From Chryseobacterium gilvum (lineage in GTDB: Bacteria; Bacteroidota; Bacteroidia; Flavobacteriales; Weeksellaceae): a stretch of 64,000 nt of DNA. Position numbers and translations under genes: made by a program. The notes beneath the pieces are model-generated. The model was not told the DNA's origin, made no database searches, and saw only the letters and a list, made by a program, of their open reading frames with translations. The stretch covers positions 124,001-188,000 of the forward strand of contig NZ_JAOTEN010000004.1 of the NCBI RefSeq assembly GCF_025628965.1. The letters are read 5' to 3'. Positions 1-9,393 of the stretch are shown in pieces (the stretch's first letter is position 1; every line of letters begins with the position of its first letter).

Positions 1-209
1 CCGATTTTTCGGGGATTAAGAAAAGAGATGGAGTTTTCAATCACTCCTGCCTGTTCTAATTTTTTGATTCTTTGGTGAACCGCTGTAGTCGAAATCCCAA
101 CTTGCTTTGAAATATAGGCCAAAGAACTTTTGGTATTGTCCATCAGCATATAAATAATTTCTTTGTCAAGCGGATCCAGATGATAGCTTACATTGGTTGA
201 ATTCTTCAT
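1..209 (-). CDS. Lrp/AsnC family transcriptional regulator, N-terminal part only
   Basis: The reverse strand encodes 69 residues from an ATG at 209 and then leaves the window. The fragment is the winged-helix DNA-binding head of an Lrp/AsnC (feast/famine) regulator: LDPLDKEIIYMLMDNTKSS followed by an AYISKQVGISTTAVHQRIKKLEQAGVI helix-turn-helix that matches the family pattern. The ligand-binding RAM domain would lie outside the window. The EEP-fold gene ends 30 bases upstream on the same strand, so the two could be cotranscribed. The effector cannot be inferred from this part. Confidence 0.85.
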   Translation of the reverse strand, partial: MKNSTNVSYHLDPLDKEIIYMLMDNTKSSLAYISKQVGISTTAVHQRIKKLEQAGVIENSISFLNPRKI

Positions 210-239
210 TTTTAATTTATTTATGATATTTTATTTTTA

Positions 240-1172
240 TTAGGTATTAAATACGATATATACCGGAAAGTGATCACTGTAACCTCCTAAATACCGCGTT
301 CCTGCATACGTTCTAAAAGGCCTGCTGGAAAACATTTTGTTTCTGCTCCTGATTTTTTCAGGTTTAAAAACTCCGGCATCGTCAAAATATAAAGCACTGC
401 TTTTTTCATATAAAGAAGATGAAAGCATGATCTGATCAAATAACAAACCAGATTTATAATGAAATGCAGAAAAATTTTCTTCAGAATACAATTTTTGAAA
501 AGGATTTTTCAAAATCTGCACGGCATTGTGGTCGTAAAGAATGTTTTTGATGTTTTCTTCATCGGGATTTTCATTAAAATCACCACAGAGAATCACGCTT
601 TCTTTTTCAGTATTGACAATATTGATGATCTTTTCCCTTAGCTGACTGAGGATATACGTGCGTTTTGGCAGATTAATGTCTTTTTCTCTTTTGGAAGGAA
701 GATGTGCCACAAAAACATTGATGATTTCTTCCTTATATTTTACTTTTGTAAAGAGTACATCTCTCGTGGTATCGTAATTCTCTACATTCTCATCTATAAT
801 TTCAAAAAAGAAGGTAATTGCTTCGGAGTGTAGAATTTCTATTTTTGACTGATCATACAGCAGTGCAACATCTACTTTTCTTTCATCCATAGAATTATAA
901 TGCACAATGCCATATCTGGAGCCGAAAGGTTCCGTCCCGGTGAGTTCTTCCAAAACTTTTTTGCCTGAGATCTCAGATAACCCGATCATAAACGGCAAAA
1001 CTCCTGCTTCCTCTTTTATTAACTGAAAAACATGCGCAATTTTAAAAAGCTTGTTTTTATATTTCCTTTCGTCCCAATTTCTAAGTCCCGATTTTGACGG
1101 GTCCGAATGGTGAACGGGAACAGGATCTGGTAAAAATAAATTTTCTACATTATAAAAAGCAAACAATTCCAT
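240..1172 (-). CDS. Endonuclease/exonuclease/phosphatase (EEP) fold family protein
   Basis: A 310-residue protein of the Mg-dependent EEP superfamily (DNase I, exonuclease III and inositol-phosphatase fold). The landmarks are in order: FYNVENLF near residue 6 with the metal-site Asn, GLSEISG near 64 with the metal-binding Glu, LCGDFNENPD near 195 with the Asp-Asn pair, and the C-terminal YSDHFPVY with the catalytic Asp-His. No signal peptide or membrane segment is visible, so it is probably cytoplasmic. Substrate cannot be predicted: family members cut DNA, RNA, phospholipid headgroups or phosphoinositides. It is followed by the Lrp-type regulator on the same strand. The 245 bases between it and trmD are very AT-rich and hold no gene I can support. 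Confidence 0.8.
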   Translation of the reverse strand: MELFAFYNVENLFLPDPVPVHHSDPSKSGLRNWDERKYKNKLFKIAHVFQLIKEEAGVLPFMIGLSEISGKKVLEELTGTEPFGSRYGIVHYNSMDERKVDVALLYDQSKIEILHSEAITFFFEIIDENVENYDTTRDVLFTKVKYKEEIINVFVAHLPSKREKDINLPKRTYILSQLREKIINIVNTEKESVILCGDFNENPDEENIKNILYDHNAVQILKNPFQKLYSEENFSAFHYKSGLLFDQIMLSSSLYEKSSALYFDDAGVFKPEKIRSRNKMFSSRPFRTYAGTRYLGGYSDHFPVYIVFNT

Positions 1173-1417
1173 TTACACAAATTTCTAATATTTAATTTAA
1201 AATGTAAATTTATTATTTTTTTAATGATTATTAAAGAATAAAGAGTTATTTTTTATATAAAACATTAATATTTATAATTATTGAAGTTATTTTATAAATT
1301 TTAAGGTATAATTTCAATGATTTTTTAATAAATTCTGCCATTTGAATGCAAAATAAAGAAAAAATAATCTTTAAAAAACTAATGAAGCGGTAAAATTATC
1401 GTATAGATTCTGAAAGA

Positions 1418-2089
1418 TTACAGTAAATCGGGACGTTTTTCCTGAGTAATTCTTATGGCTTCCTCATGTCTCCACTCCTCAATTTTAGAAAAATTTCCGC
1501 TCAGGAGAATTTTTGGAACTTCCAGGCCTTTGTACGATTCGGGTCTGGTATAAATAGGCGGAGAAAGCAGATCATCCTGAAAGCTGTCTGTCAAAGCACT
1601 TTGTTCGTCATTTAAAACTCCAGGAACCAAACGAATAATAGAATCAGCCAGAACACAGGCTGCCAATTCGCCTCCTGTTAAAACATAATCACCAATTGAT
1701 ATTTCTTTGGTAATATGAAGGTCTCTTACCCGCTGATCAATCCCTTTGTAATGACCACACAAGAAAATAAGGTTATTTTTGATAGAAAGTGAATTGGCGA
1801 TTTTCTGATTAAGTGTTGTTCCGTCGGGAGTCAGATAAATAATCTCATCATATGACCTTTGAGATTTAAGTTCAGAAATACATTTGTCTAAAGGCTCGAT
1901 CATCATCACCATTCCTGCACCGCCGCCGTAAGGTTCATCGTCAATTTGTCTATGTTTATTGACCGACCAGTCTCTTAACTGATGAAAATGCACTTCCACC
2001 AAACCTTTATCTACAGCTCTCTTCAATATGGAAGTTCTGAACGGGCTTTCCATCAATTCCGGAAGCACACTTATAATATCAATTCTCAT
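1418..2089 (-). CDS. trmD: tRNA (guanine-N1-)-methyltransferase TrmD
   Basis: TrmD transfers a methyl group from S-adenosylmethionine to N1 of G37 in tRNAs, next to the anticodon, preventing +1 frameshifting. The 223-residue product has the expected length for the family and its trefoil-knot motifs: [12 protein letters not shown] near residue 53, [12 protein letters not shown] near 84, GHYKGIDQR near 113, and [11 protein letters not shown] near 131, the last forming the SAM-binding knot. The start codon overlaps the stop codon of ndh in an ATGA arrangement, so translation is probably coupled to the upstream gene. The usual rpsP-rimM-trmD-rplS operon is absent here; pairing with ndh is instead what this window shows. 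Confidence 0.96.
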   Translation of the reverse strand: MRIDIISVLPELMESPFRTSILKRAVDKGLVEVHFHQLRDWSVNKHRQIDDEPYGGGAGMVMMIEPLDKCISELKSQRSYDEIIYLTPDGTTLNQKIANSLSIKNNLIFLCGHYKGIDQRVRDLHITKEISIGDYVLTGGELAACVLADSIIRLVPGVLNDEQSALTDSFQDDLLSPPIYTRPESYKGLEVPKILLSGNFSKIEEWRHEEAIRITQEKRPDLL

Positions 2090-3348
2090 TGTTGGGTATT
2101 ATTTCTCTTATTGGGCGAGATGATTAAACGTAAGGATGAATCTTTATTAAAATAGCTCCACATCCAGTTAAAAAACACGGCCAATTTATTTCGGACGCTC
2201 AAAATAAGCATTAAATGTAAAAACATCCAAAAATACCACGCTAAAAATCCCTGAAATTTAATAAAAGGTAAATCTACTACCGCTCTGTGTTTCCCGATCG
2301 TTGCTAAAGATCCCTTATCTTTGTACTCATATTCATTCCACTTGTCGCCTGCTTTTTTCAATAAATTTTTTCCTAAATTTTTTGCCTGATTGATGGCAAC
2401 ATTGGCCACTTGCGGATGAGATTGGGGATATTTAGGAGTTTCCATATAGGCGATATCACCGATGGCATATATATTTTCGTACCCTCTTATTTTATTGTAT
2501 CGGTCAACAATATATCTGTTTCTGATCAGCTTTTCTGCAGAAAACCCTTCGATCACATTTCCTACCACTCCGGCTGCCCAGATTACATTATTAGAAGGAA
2601 TCTGTTTTCCGCTTTTCAAAAACACTTTATCACCGTCATATTCGGTAACCACTTCCCCACTCATAAAATGTACCCCGAGTTCTTTAAGATACTGTTCAGA
2701 TTTAGCCTGTGCTTCAGGGCTCATTACTGCCAAAGGTTTTTCGGTAGAACTTACCAGAATGATTTTCAGCTGGTCAAAATTCATATAAGGATAATCTCTG
2801 GGAAGGATTTCTTTTTTCATTTCTGAAAAAGCGCCTGCAAGTTCTACTCCGGTCGGACCGCTTCCTACGATAACGATATTCCAGTTTCCGTCGTCACTGC
2901 GTTTTTTTTCAAGAATCAGTTTCTCAAAAGTCATCAGAATATGATTTCGGATTCCGATGGCTTCCTGTGTATTTTTCATTCCGAAAGCTTTGCTTTCGAG
3001 ATCTTTATTTCCAAAAAAATTGGTCTTACAACCTGTCGCAATAATCAGCTGATCGTAAGTGAATTCTGCACCGTCTGTAATCACTTTATTCTGCTCGGGA
3101 AGAATTTCTTTCACCTCTGTAAGTCTGAATTGTGTATTTCTGGATTGCTGAAAAATTTTTCTGAACGGGAAAGAGATATTGGAAGGTTCTATTCGCCCAC
3201 ACGCAACCTGATAAAAAAGCGGCTGAAACATATGGTGATTCACCCGGTCAAGAACGATTACCTTTTTATTTTTATTATTTAATGTTTTTGCAAGCTGAAG
3301 ACCTGCAAAACCGCCTCCGATGATGATAACCTTTTCGCGTGTTTCCAT
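2086..3348 (-). CDS. ndh: Type II NADH dehydrogenase (NAD(P)/FAD-dependent oxidoreductase)
   Basis: A 420-residue single-subunit NADH:quinone oxidoreductase (NDH-2), which passes electrons from NADH to the quinone pool without pumping protons. It has the FAD-binding [14 protein letters not shown] at the N-terminus, an NADH-binding [16 protein letters not shown] in the middle, the [12 protein letters not shown] motif, and a C-terminal hydrophobic stretch ([19 protein letters not shown]) of the kind that anchors NDH-2 to the membrane face. I place the start at the ATG at 3348. A longer TTG start at 3357 would lie inside the TAAATTTG promoter box at 3355-3362. It is the first gene of a two-gene operon with trmD, overlapping by four bases. 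Confidence 0.9.
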   Translation of the reverse strand: METREKVIIIGGGFAGLQLAKTLNNKNKKVIVLDRVNHHMFQPLFYQVACGRIEPSNISFPFRKIFQQSRNTQFRLTEVKEILPEQNKVITDGAEFTYDQLIIATGCKTNFFGNKDLESKAFGMKNTQEAIGIRNHILMTFEKLILEKKRSDDGNWNIVIVGSGPTGVELAGAFSEMKKEILPRDYPYMNFDQLKIILVSSTEKPLAVMSPEAQAKSEQYLKELGVHFMSGEVVTEYDGDKVFLKSGKQIPSNNVIWAAGVVGNVIEGFSAEKLIRNRYIVDRYNKIRGYENIYAIGDIAYMETPKYPQSHPQVANVAINQAKNLGKNLLKKAGDKWNEYEYKDKGSLATIGKHRAVVDLPFIKFQGFLAWYFWMFLHLMLILSVRNKLAVFFNWMWSYFNKDSSLRLIISPNKRNNTQQ

Positions 3349-3354
3349 AATACA

Positions 3355-3362
3355 CAAATTTA
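3355..3362 (-). promoter_or_regulatory. Bacteroidota -7 box (TAAATTTG) for ndh-trmD
   Basis: Exact match to the TAnnTTTG consensus of the Bacteroidota primary sigma factor. The predicted transcript start is only about 7-8 bases before the ndh ATG at 3348, implying an almost leaderless mRNA. It faces the lysozyme promoter at 3398-3405, so the upstream elements of the two must overlap. Confidence 0.6.
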
Positions 3363-3397
3363 CAGATTTTATTTAGCATTTTAAAGCGCAAAAAAGT

Positions 3398-3405
3398 TAG
3401 TTTTG
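3398..3405 (+). promoter_or_regulatory. Bacteroidota -7 box (TAGTTTTG) for the GH25 gene
   Basis: Exact TAnnTTTG match ending 10 bases before the ATG at 3415. It also overlaps the TTG at 3403 that would otherwise be an alternative start, which favours the ATG. Confidence 0.55.
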
Positions 3406-3414
3406 CAAAACTTT

Positions 3415-4278
3415 ATGGCCTTAAAAAAACACTCCAAAAAAACTGTCAGAAACGTTCATAAAACCAGACGGAAGAATTATTTTTTCCGGCGTAAGGTCGT
3501 ATTGCTCATCCTCGTTATTGCGCTTATCGGGACAGGATTGTACCTGAAGCAGTCGATCAGCTATTATTATGCATTGTACTTTAATAAATTCAGTCATAAA
3601 AAACTTCATAACAGTGAAAAGGAGGCTTTCAGAATTCAAAAAATTGTAAGCAATAATCTGGACAAAACCTATGGTTTTGATATCTCACATTATCAGAATA
3701 AAGAAGACATTAGCTGGGACAGCTTGAGCATCGGGAACAAAACCATCCCTCTGGAATTTGTGGTAATGCGTGCAACAATGGGAAACCGGAGTGCAGATAA
3801 ACATTTCAGTGAATTCTGGCAACAGGCGAAAAAACACAATCTGATCCGCGGTGCTTATCATTTTTACAGGGCAGATGAAGATCCTGTTTTTCAGGCCAAT
3901 AATTTTCTGGAAAACGTGAAGCTGGAGAGCGGTGATCTGCCACCTATTTTAGACATCGAAAAAATATCCCGGCGAAAATCTAATAAAAAACTGGTGGAAG
4001 ATCTTAAAATATGGTGTAAAATTGTGGAGGAAACGTATGGTGAAAAACCGATCATTTACACATATTATCATTATTATAAAGATTTTTTGAAAGGAGAATT
4101 TGATGACTATCCGCTTTGGCTTGCCAATTATAATGATGTTCCTACCCCATCTCCTGATGACGAATGGAATTTCTGGCAGTTTTCCGAAAACGGAATTGTA
4201 TACGGCATCAATACCAAAGTAGACCTGGATCTGTACAATGGCGGAATCTGGTCGCTTAAAAGGCTTACTTTGGATTAA
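3415..4278 (+). CDS. Glycoside hydrolase family 25 (lysozyme-type muramidase), membrane-anchored
   Basis: A 287-residue protein with a basic N-terminus (KKHSKKTVRNVHKTRRK), one transmembrane helix (VVLLILVIALIGTGLYL, about residues 25-42) and a periplasm-facing GH25 catalytic domain. GH25 enzymes cleave the beta-1,4 bond between MurNAc and GlcNAc in peptidoglycan. The characteristic YGFDISHYQ start of the barrel, GAYHFYR, and the PPILDIE catalytic strand carrying the acidic pair are all visible, ending with WQFSENG and DLDLYNG. It therefore looks active and is likely involved in cell-wall turnover rather than secretion. Its last four bases overlap the convergent gene at 4275-5408. No terminator was found between them. 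Confidence 0.88.
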   Translation: MALKKHSKKTVRNVHKTRRKNYFFRRKVVLLILVIALIGTGLYLKQSISYYYALYFNKFSHKKLHNSEKEAFRIQKIVSNNLDKTYGFDISHYQNKEDISWDSLSIGNKTIPLEFVVMRATMGNRSADKHFSEFWQQAKKHNLIRGAYHFYRADEDPVFQANNFLENVKLESGDLPPILDIEKISRRKSNKKLVEDLKIWCKIVEETYGEKPIIYTYYHYYKDFLKGEFDDYPLWLANYNDVPTPSPDDEWNFWQFSENGIVYGINTKVDLDLYNGGIWSLKRLTLD

Positions 4279-5408
4279 ATAGATTTGAAAGGTTTTCGCT
4301 GTATCCATTCAATTTTAGGATTCAGAAATGGGAATATCTTTTCCATAAAGCGGTTGATTAATCGGTTGTTATGTTTTATAAATCCGAAAATCTCTACCGG
4401 TTCTGCGCCAATTGTGGATTTTATCTCTAAAGCAGTTCTCCCGAAAATAATGCGGTGAAAGTGTTGATTGATCCCAAACTCTGTCATATCCAAAAGCATA
4501 TTCAGATAGATTTGTTTTTCTTTCTGAATTTTTTTATCATACCCTAAAAAGTAGGTGTCAATATCCTGGTTATTAAGAATTAAAGTATAAAAACCAATCA
4601 GTTTTTTGTTAAAAAAATACCCGAAGACTTTGAAGTTTTCATTCAGAGATTCTTTAAGATTCTCAAAATGATCTTCGGGAAGAAAAAATGTATTGAAAGG
4701 AGCATTTTCAGCGACATTCTGATACAGAATATTCATTTCTTTCTGATATTTTCTAAGGTCTTCAATATATATCTCTGATTTTTCTATCCCCATGCTTTTT
4801 TTCTTTGCAGACTTGGCCCTGGTTCTGTATTTGGTTGAGAGAGCATTCAAATAATCATCAAAGCTAATCCATCGGTTTCTCAGATTGAGAATCATATTCG
4901 GCTGCACAGAAAATCTGTAAAACGATCTGATATTTTTACTTTTAAAATGGGTAATAAAATTTTCCTGATAATCTTTATACGTAATCAAAGATGTTTTTTT
5001 TCTTTTCTGAAGCTCAAAAGATGCTTCTGCGAGCAGATCAACAGTGTGAGTAATGGCAATTTCCGCCGGATCAAAGTAGAACCCGTTTTGCCCGGTCAGC
5101 ATATTGTTTCCCAGAATCAGGATATCTTCTGTAAATGTTTTGGTAATATAATTTTTAATATTAAAGAAGGAATTGCCTTTCTGAAATGTTTTATGTTGTA
5201 CAAAATTCAGATACTGGAATAACGCACCGCCAATAAGCCGTTTTTCTTTAAAAAAGGCAACAAAATAACACTTCATGTTTTCCGGGCATGCAAACTCTAA
5301 ACTGTGAAAATACTCTCTGGATAGCAACACATTATGTTGGCCAACAATGGTATTCCAATTGCCGGGAAGTTCTTTGGAAGAAGTAAATACTGTAAATGTA
5401 TAGATCAT
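4275..5408 (-). CDS. GNAT/FemAB-like acyltransferase family protein
   Basis: The 377-residue product resembles the BioF2-like/FemAB branch of the GNAT fold: a degenerate N-terminal half containing YFVAFFKEKRLIGGALFQ and a C-terminal half containing FKVFGYFFNKKLIGFYTLILNN and the long YDKKIQKEKQIYLNMLLDMTEFGI segment typical of acyl-CoA or aminoacyl-tRNA dependent N-acyltransferases. A basic patch (KYRTRAKSAKKKS, near residue 195) separates the halves. No signal peptide is seen. The acyl donor and acceptor cannot be predicted. It is convergent with the GH25 gene and overlaps it by four bases; a cell-envelope role is possible from that context but is only an inference. Confidence 0.6.
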   Translation of the reverse strand: MIYTFTVFTSSKELPGNWNTIVGQHNVLLSREYFHSLEFACPENMKCYFVAFFKEKRLIGGALFQYLNFVQHKTFQKGNSFFNIKNYITKTFTEDILILGNNMLTGQNGFYFDPAEIAITHTVDLLAEASFELQKRKKTSLITYKDYQENFITHFKSKNIRSFYRFSVQPNMILNLRNRWISFDDYLNALSTKYRTRAKSAKKKSMGIEKSEIYIEDLRKYQKEMNILYQNVAENAPFNTFFLPEDHFENLKESLNENFKVFGYFFNKKLIGFYTLILNNQDIDTYFLGYDKKIQKEKQIYLNMLLDMTEFGINQHFHRIIFGRTALEIKSTIGAEPVEIFGFIKHNNRLINRFMEKIFPFLNPKIEWIQRKPFKSI

Positions 5409-5453
5409 AAAAAAGGCTACTGGATATGCAACCTTATTATTTATTAATGGAAA

Positions 5454-5972
5454 TTATTTCGGAGTGACCATATTGAAACCGTCAATGGCGTACCATCCAC
5501 AGATAATTCCGCCCATAATGGTAATGGTAATCGTCCAGTAAGCAGAATTGATCATCACATATTTCCATGATTTTCTTTCGAACATTGCATTGATTGCAAT
5601 TAATGGAAAGACGAAGAAAATCCCGGACATGAAAGAATGCAGCGCACCGTGGCCGAATGAACGGTATGCAGTGCCATAATCATTCATAAATGCCATAAAA
5701 GATGGCTTTGCCAGCTTTTCATCTCCCCCGATCATTCCCAGTGCTCCAAACTGATGTATGGTTACAAACTGTAAAAAGAAACCGATAAGCGCTGACAAAA
5801 TAATTGAGAAAATAAACACAAGTCCCATGTTTGCGCTTTTCATCTTTTCTTCAGTGAGACCGCATTCTTTCATCCATACTTTTCCGAAAATTTTCGGGTT
5901 ATACCAAATAAATCCCATCACTAAAGGAACAACAGATGCAAATAATATTGCCAAAAAGTTAATTTGTATCAT
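5454..5972 (-). CDS. DUF1761 family membrane protein
   Basis: A 172-residue integral membrane protein. The N-terminus NFLAILFASVVPLVMGFIWYNPKIFGKVWM is the hallmark of DUF1761: a first helix ending in a WY-P-x-x-FGK-x-W motif. Three more hydrophobic helices follow, around FIFSIILSALIGFFLQF, FMSGIFFVFPLIAINAMF and YWTITITIMGGIICGWYAI. I start it at the ATG at 5972 because a TAGATTTG promoter box sits at 5997-6004, inside any longer reading frame. Function of the family is unknown. Confidence 0.8.
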   Translation of the reverse strand: MIQINFLAILFASVVPLVMGFIWYNPKIFGKVWMKECGLTEEKMKSANMGLVFIFSIILSALIGFFLQFVTIHQFGALGMIGGDEKLAKPSFMAFMNDYGTAYRSFGHGALHSFMSGIFFVFPLIAINAMFERKSWKYVMINSAYWTITITIMGGIICGWYAIDGFNMVTPK

Positions 5973-5996
5973 AATTTTATGTTTTATTTTGTTTTT

Positions 5997-6004
5997 CAAA
6001 TCTA
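5997..6004 (-). promoter_or_regulatory. Bacteroidota -7 box (TAGATTTG) for the DUF1761 gene
   Basis: Exact TAnnTTTG match on the reverse strand, 24 bases before the ATG at 5972. It decides the start of that gene, because a longer frame to 6023 would include the promoter. Confidence 0.5.
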
Positions 6005-6057
6005 CATTAAAAATGGTTAGCAATTTATATTTATCATCTTAAACCTTTAATATTTCG

Positions 6058-6065
6058 TATTTTTG
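6058..6065 (+). promoter_or_regulatory. Bacteroidota -7 box (TATTTTTG) for the ABC-F gene
   Basis: Exact TAnnTTTG match 22 bases before the ATG at 6088, giving a predicted leader of about 15 bases. Confidence 0.5.
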
Positions 6066-6087
6066 CCCCACAAAATTTCTATATCAA

Positions 6088-7980
6088 ATGAATTACGTTG
6101 CGGCTGAGAATCTTACAAAATCCTACGGAATAAAAACTTTATTTAAAAATATTTCTTTCAACATCAATGAAGGGGATAAAATTGCCATTGTTGCCAAAAA
6201 CGGAAGCGGTAAATCTACTCTCCTGAAAATCCTGATGGGAAAAGAAATTGCAGACAGCGGAACGGTAATCATTAATAAAGACATTCAGGTGGTTCTTTTT
6301 GATCAGGAAATTGATTTTGAATCTGATTTAACGATTGAAGAATTTATGATGACCTTAGACTCGGCTCCGATCAAGGCACTGAAAAATTACCATCAGTCGC
6401 TCTTGTCAGACGACCCTGATTTTATGGAAAAAGCTCTGGCTGAAATGGAAGTTCACAAAGCGTGGGATCTGGAAAATGAAATGACGCAGATTCTCTCTCA
6501 GCTGAAGATCACGGATCTCAGTGCCAAAATGGGAATGCTTTCCGGGGGACAGATCAAACGGGTGGCTTTGGCAAAACTTTTAACAGAAACCAGAGCAGAG
6601 CACCGACATACCCTCCTGATTATGGATGAGCCTACCAATCACCTTGATGTAGAAATGGTAGAATGGCTTGAAAATTATCTGAATAAAGCAAAAATAACTT
6701 TGCTTCTTGTAACGCACGACCGCTATTTTCTTGATGCAGTCTGCGGCATTATCTGGGAAATGGAAGACCAGAATCTGTATTTCCATAACGGTTCCTACGC
6801 GACGTATCTGGAAAATAAAATGATCCGGGAAGATAATATGAACTCCACCATCGATAAAGCCAACAATCTTTACAGAAAAGAGCTGGAATGGATGCGAAGA
6901 CAGCCGAAAGCGAGAACCACAAAGTCCAAATCCAGACAGGATGATTTCTACGAGACCGAAAAAATTGCCAAAACCGATACCCGAAAAGAATCTCTGGAAC
7001 TCGATTTTGAGATGAAAAGACTGGGAAATAAAATCCTGGAACTCAGAAATATTTCTAAAAGCTTCGGAGATAAAGTATTGCTGAAAGATTTCAGCTATCA
7101 GTTTCAGCGCGGTGAAAAGGTAGGAATTGTAGGAAAAAACGGTGCCGGAAAATCAACTTTATTGAATATCATCCAGGGCTTTGAACCTAAAGATTCAGGG
7201 GAAATTGAAACCGGAGAAACCATCAAATTCGGATATTTTTCCCAAAAAGGGCTTCAGTATAAAGAAGATGAACGCGTTATTGATTTCATTAAAGAAATTT
7301 CTGAAAATTTCCCTTTAGCCAACGGTAAAACCATCTCTGCATCGCAGTTTTTAAGACTATTTTTATTTGATGACCAAACGCAGTATTCTCCTATTTCCAA
7401 ACTTTCCGGTGGAGAAAAAAGAAGGCTGCATCTGATGTATATTTTATATCAAAACCCTAATTTTTTGATTTTCGATGAACCTACGAATGACCTGGATCTT
7501 CCTACACTGACGGTGTTAGAAAATTTCCTGCTCAATTTCCAGGGAAGCCTAATCATCGTTTCCCACGACCGGTACTTTATGGACCGTATTGTAGACCACA
7601 TTCTCGCTTTTGAAGGTGATGGAAAAATTAAAGATTTTATCGGAAATTTCTCAGAATACAGAGAAAATCAGAAACTGGAAGATAAAAATCCTAAACCTGT
7701 TGCTGAACAAAAAACCGCAGCTCCGGTTGCTGTACCTGTTGCCAAATCACAGACACCGAAAAAGAAACTGTCTTTTAAAGAGCAACGTGAGCTTGAAACA
7801 ATAGAGAAGGAAATTCCTGATTTTGAAGATAAAAGAGCTCAAATATTAGAGCAGCTCAATAACGAAACAGATTATGATACCATTGCAAAACTTTCTGCCG
7901 AATTGGAAAACCTTTCCGAAAAACTGGAAAATCACGAAATGAGATGGCTGGAAATCCAAGAAATGATTGGGGAAGCGTAA
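6088..7980 (+). CDS. ABC-F family ATPase (Uup-like)
   Basis: A 630-residue soluble protein with two ABC nucleotide-binding domains and no membrane domain, the architecture of ABC-F ribosome-associated factors. Domain 1 has Walker A AKNGSGKST near residue 36, signature LSGGQIKRVALAKL near 151 and Walker B LLIMDEPTNHLD near 176. Domain 2 has GKNGAGKST near 351, LSGGEKRR near 443 and FLIFDEPTNDLD near 464. The interdomain linker is charged (KELEWMRRQPKARTTKSKSRQ), as expected for the P-site tRNA interaction motif. The C-terminus is a Pro/Ala-rich linker followed by a coiled coil (about residues 555-630), like Uup. It is monocistronic, with a promoter box upstream and a terminator after it. Antibiotic-resistance function is not indicated. 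Confidence 0.88.
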   Translation: MNYVAAENLTKSYGIKTLFKNISFNINEGDKIAIVAKNGSGKSTLLKILMGKEIADSGTVIINKDIQVVLFDQEIDFESDLTIEEFMMTLDSAPIKALKNYHQSLLSDDPDFMEKALAEMEVHKAWDLENEMTQILSQLKITDLSAKMGMLSGGQIKRVALAKLLTETRAEHRHTLLIMDEPTNHLDVEMVEWLENYLNKAKITLLLVTHDRYFLDAVCGIIWEMEDQNLYFHNGSYATYLENKMIREDNMNSTIDKANNLYRKELEWMRRQPKARTTKSKSRQDDFYETEKIAKTDTRKESLELDFEMKRLGNKILELRNISKSFGDKVLLKDFSYQFQRGEKVGIVGKNGAGKSTLLNIIQGFEPKDSGEIETGETIKFGYFSQKGLQYKEDERVIDFIKEISENFPLANGKTISASQFLRLFLFDDQTQYSPISKLSGGEKRRLHLMYILYQNPNFLIFDEPTNDLDLPTLTVLENFLLNFQGSLIIVSHDRYFMDRIVDHILAFEGDGKIKDFIGNFSEYRENQKLEDKNPKPVAEQKTAAPVAVPVAKSQTPKKKLSFKEQRELETIEKEIPDFEDKRAQILEQLNNETDYDTIAKLSAELENLSEKLENHEMRWLEIQEMIGEA

Positions 7981-8002
7981 GGATAAATCATATTAAAATA
8001 TT

Positions 8003-8036
8003 AACAGCTGTTCAGATTTAATCGACAGCTGTTTTT
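8003..8036 (+). terminator. Rho-independent terminator after the ABC-F gene
   Basis: AACAGCTGT and ACAGCTGTT form a 9-bp stem with a 13-base loop followed by a T run. Confidence 0.65.
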
Positions 8037-8069
8037 ATATTTAAGTTAATAATGATCCTCTGTACAAAC

Positions 8070-8225
8070 TTATTTTTTAATCATTGCAGAAATACTGTAC
8101 AGCAATAAAGCAGTTCCTAAGATCAGAAAGCCATACTTCAGATATGGATTATCTTCGACGAGTGTAATCCCTATTCCTACAAACAGTAATCCTATAATCG
8201 TAAAACTCGAACTTCTTTTTTTCAT
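8070..8225 (-). CDS. Small two-helix membrane protein (51 aa)
   Basis: A short reading frame from an ATG at 8225 to a TAA at 8070. The product begins MKKRSSSFTIIGLLFVGIG and has two hydrophobic segments, about residues 9-23 and 31-47, separated by a charged turn (VEDNPYLKYG), ending in KK. This is the composition of a small inner-membrane hairpin. I do not recognise a named family. It lies 24 bases downstream of the oxidoreductase start on the opposite side of its stop, on the same strand, so it is probably the second gene of that transcript. Confidence 0.55.
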   Translation of the reverse strand: MKKRSSSFTIIGLLFVGIGITLVEDNPYLKYGFLILGTALLLYSISAMIKK

Positions 8226-8249
8226 ATTAGCGATTTTGTACATATTAGA

Positions 8250-9305
8250 TTATAAATCAATTATTTTTCCTTTTTCTGCACTTTCAAGGGCTGCTTCAAT
8301 GATCTTCATATTTTTTACCACTTCATTTCCCAATGATGGCAGAGCGTATCCGAATACGATATGTTCATAAATCTGCTGATAATAATTCATATAATTTCCG
8401 GGCAGACTCTGGGTGGAAAGCTTCATGGTTTCAGAATTTTCATTGAGATAGCTCAGTAATCCGTCAGATTCTGATAAAGGCCGTGTCCATTCTTTTCCGT
8501 ATACAGGGATTGCTCCGGCTACAAGCTCGCTTTCCTGCTGGTCTGTTCGCTCCTGAAGAAAACTTCCTTTATCACCATGGATTTTATAGGCAAAATGATC
8601 TTCTTTCGTAAAAACAGATGATTTTAATCTTACCCTCAAATGATCTTTATAATAAAGCAGAACTTCGAAATAATCATTGGCAAACTCTTCTCCTTTCATG
8701 GAAAAAACATCTGCAAAAACACGTTCCGGAATCCCGAAAAGCTGTGTAGCCTGATCAGTTAAATGTGACCCTAAATCATGCAACGAGCCGGAACCCTTCT
8801 GTTCCGGATTTTCTTTATGGTCTTTTCCGCTTGGCGTGGTACGGAACCGGTCAAAACGGATTTCTACTTCTTTTAAATTTCCTAAAATACCTTCAGACAA
8901 AATTTTCTGTACCTGAAGATAATCTCGGTCAAACCTTCTGTTTTGATAGACACTGATAAAAAGATTCTGATCATCTGCAATCCTGATCAGCTCTTCAGCT
9001 TCTGCAACCGTTACGGTAAAAGGTTTTTCGACGATTACATTTTTCCCTGCCTCAAGAGCCATTTTTGTATATGCAAAATGAGTCTGCACCGGAGTATTGA
9101 CTATAACCAGTTCTAGATCTGCATATCTTAGCATTTCTTCTACTGATCTGAAGATAATAGCATCCGGATATTTCTCCTTTGATTCTTCTTTGCTTCGTTC
9201 CACGACCGCAGACATAAAAAATCCCGGATGTTCTTTTAAAAAGGGAGCATGAAATATTTTTCCGCTCATACCGAATGCACAAAGCCCAACTTTCACCAAT
9301 TGCAT
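8250..9305 (-). CDS. Gfo/Idh/MocA family NAD(P)-dependent oxidoreductase
   Basis: The 351-residue product has an N-terminal Rossmann domain (KVGLCAFGMSGKIFHAPFL), the family motif VIVEKPFTVTVAEAEELI around residue 90 with the conserved EKP lysine, and a C-terminal alpha/beta dimerisation domain with GGSLHDLGSHLTDQA-like segment (GSLHDLGSHLTDQATQLFG) that supplies the catalytic His. Family members oxidise or reduce sugars, inositols and related polyols with NAD(P). Substrate is not predictable here. I use the ATG at 9305 since the TTG at 9323 overlaps a TATATTTG promoter box at 9321-9328. The 51-aa membrane protein follows on the same strand. Confidence 0.88.
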   Translation of the reverse strand: MQLVKVGLCAFGMSGKIFHAPFLKEHPGFFMSAVVERSKEESKEKYPDAIIFRSVEEMLRYADLELVIVNTPVQTHFAYTKMALEAGKNVIVEKPFTVTVAEAEELIRIADDQNLFISVYQNRRFDRDYLQVQKILSEGILGNLKEVEIRFDRFRTTPSGKDHKENPEQKGSGSLHDLGSHLTDQATQLFGIPERVFADVFSMKGEEFANDYFEVLLYYKDHLRVRLKSSVFTKEDHFAYKIHGDKGSFLQERTDQQESELVAGAIPVYGKEWTRPLSESDGLLSYLNENSETMKLSTQSLPGNYMNYYQQIYEHIVFGYALPSLGNEVVKNMKIIEAALESAEKGKIIDL

Positions 9306-9320
9306 ACTGTTATTTTTCAA

Positions 9321-9328
9321 CAAATATA
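9321..9328 (-). promoter_or_regulatory. Bacteroidota -7 box (TATATTTG) for the Gfo/Idh/MocA gene
   Basis: Exact TAnnTTTG match on the reverse strand; predicted leader under 10 bases to the ATG at 9305. Confidence 0.55.
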
Positions 9329-9393
9329 TCTATAAAAAAATGTTTCACCGAGTGATCAAAACCCTTTATAATGATTCAATATTAAATAAAATG

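Noticed and set aside
6088..7980. Ala instead of Gly at the start of the first Walker A of the ABC-F protein
   Set aside because: The rest of the motif is intact (AKNGSGKST), and I believe the substitution is common in Flavobacteriia, so it was not listed as an oddity.
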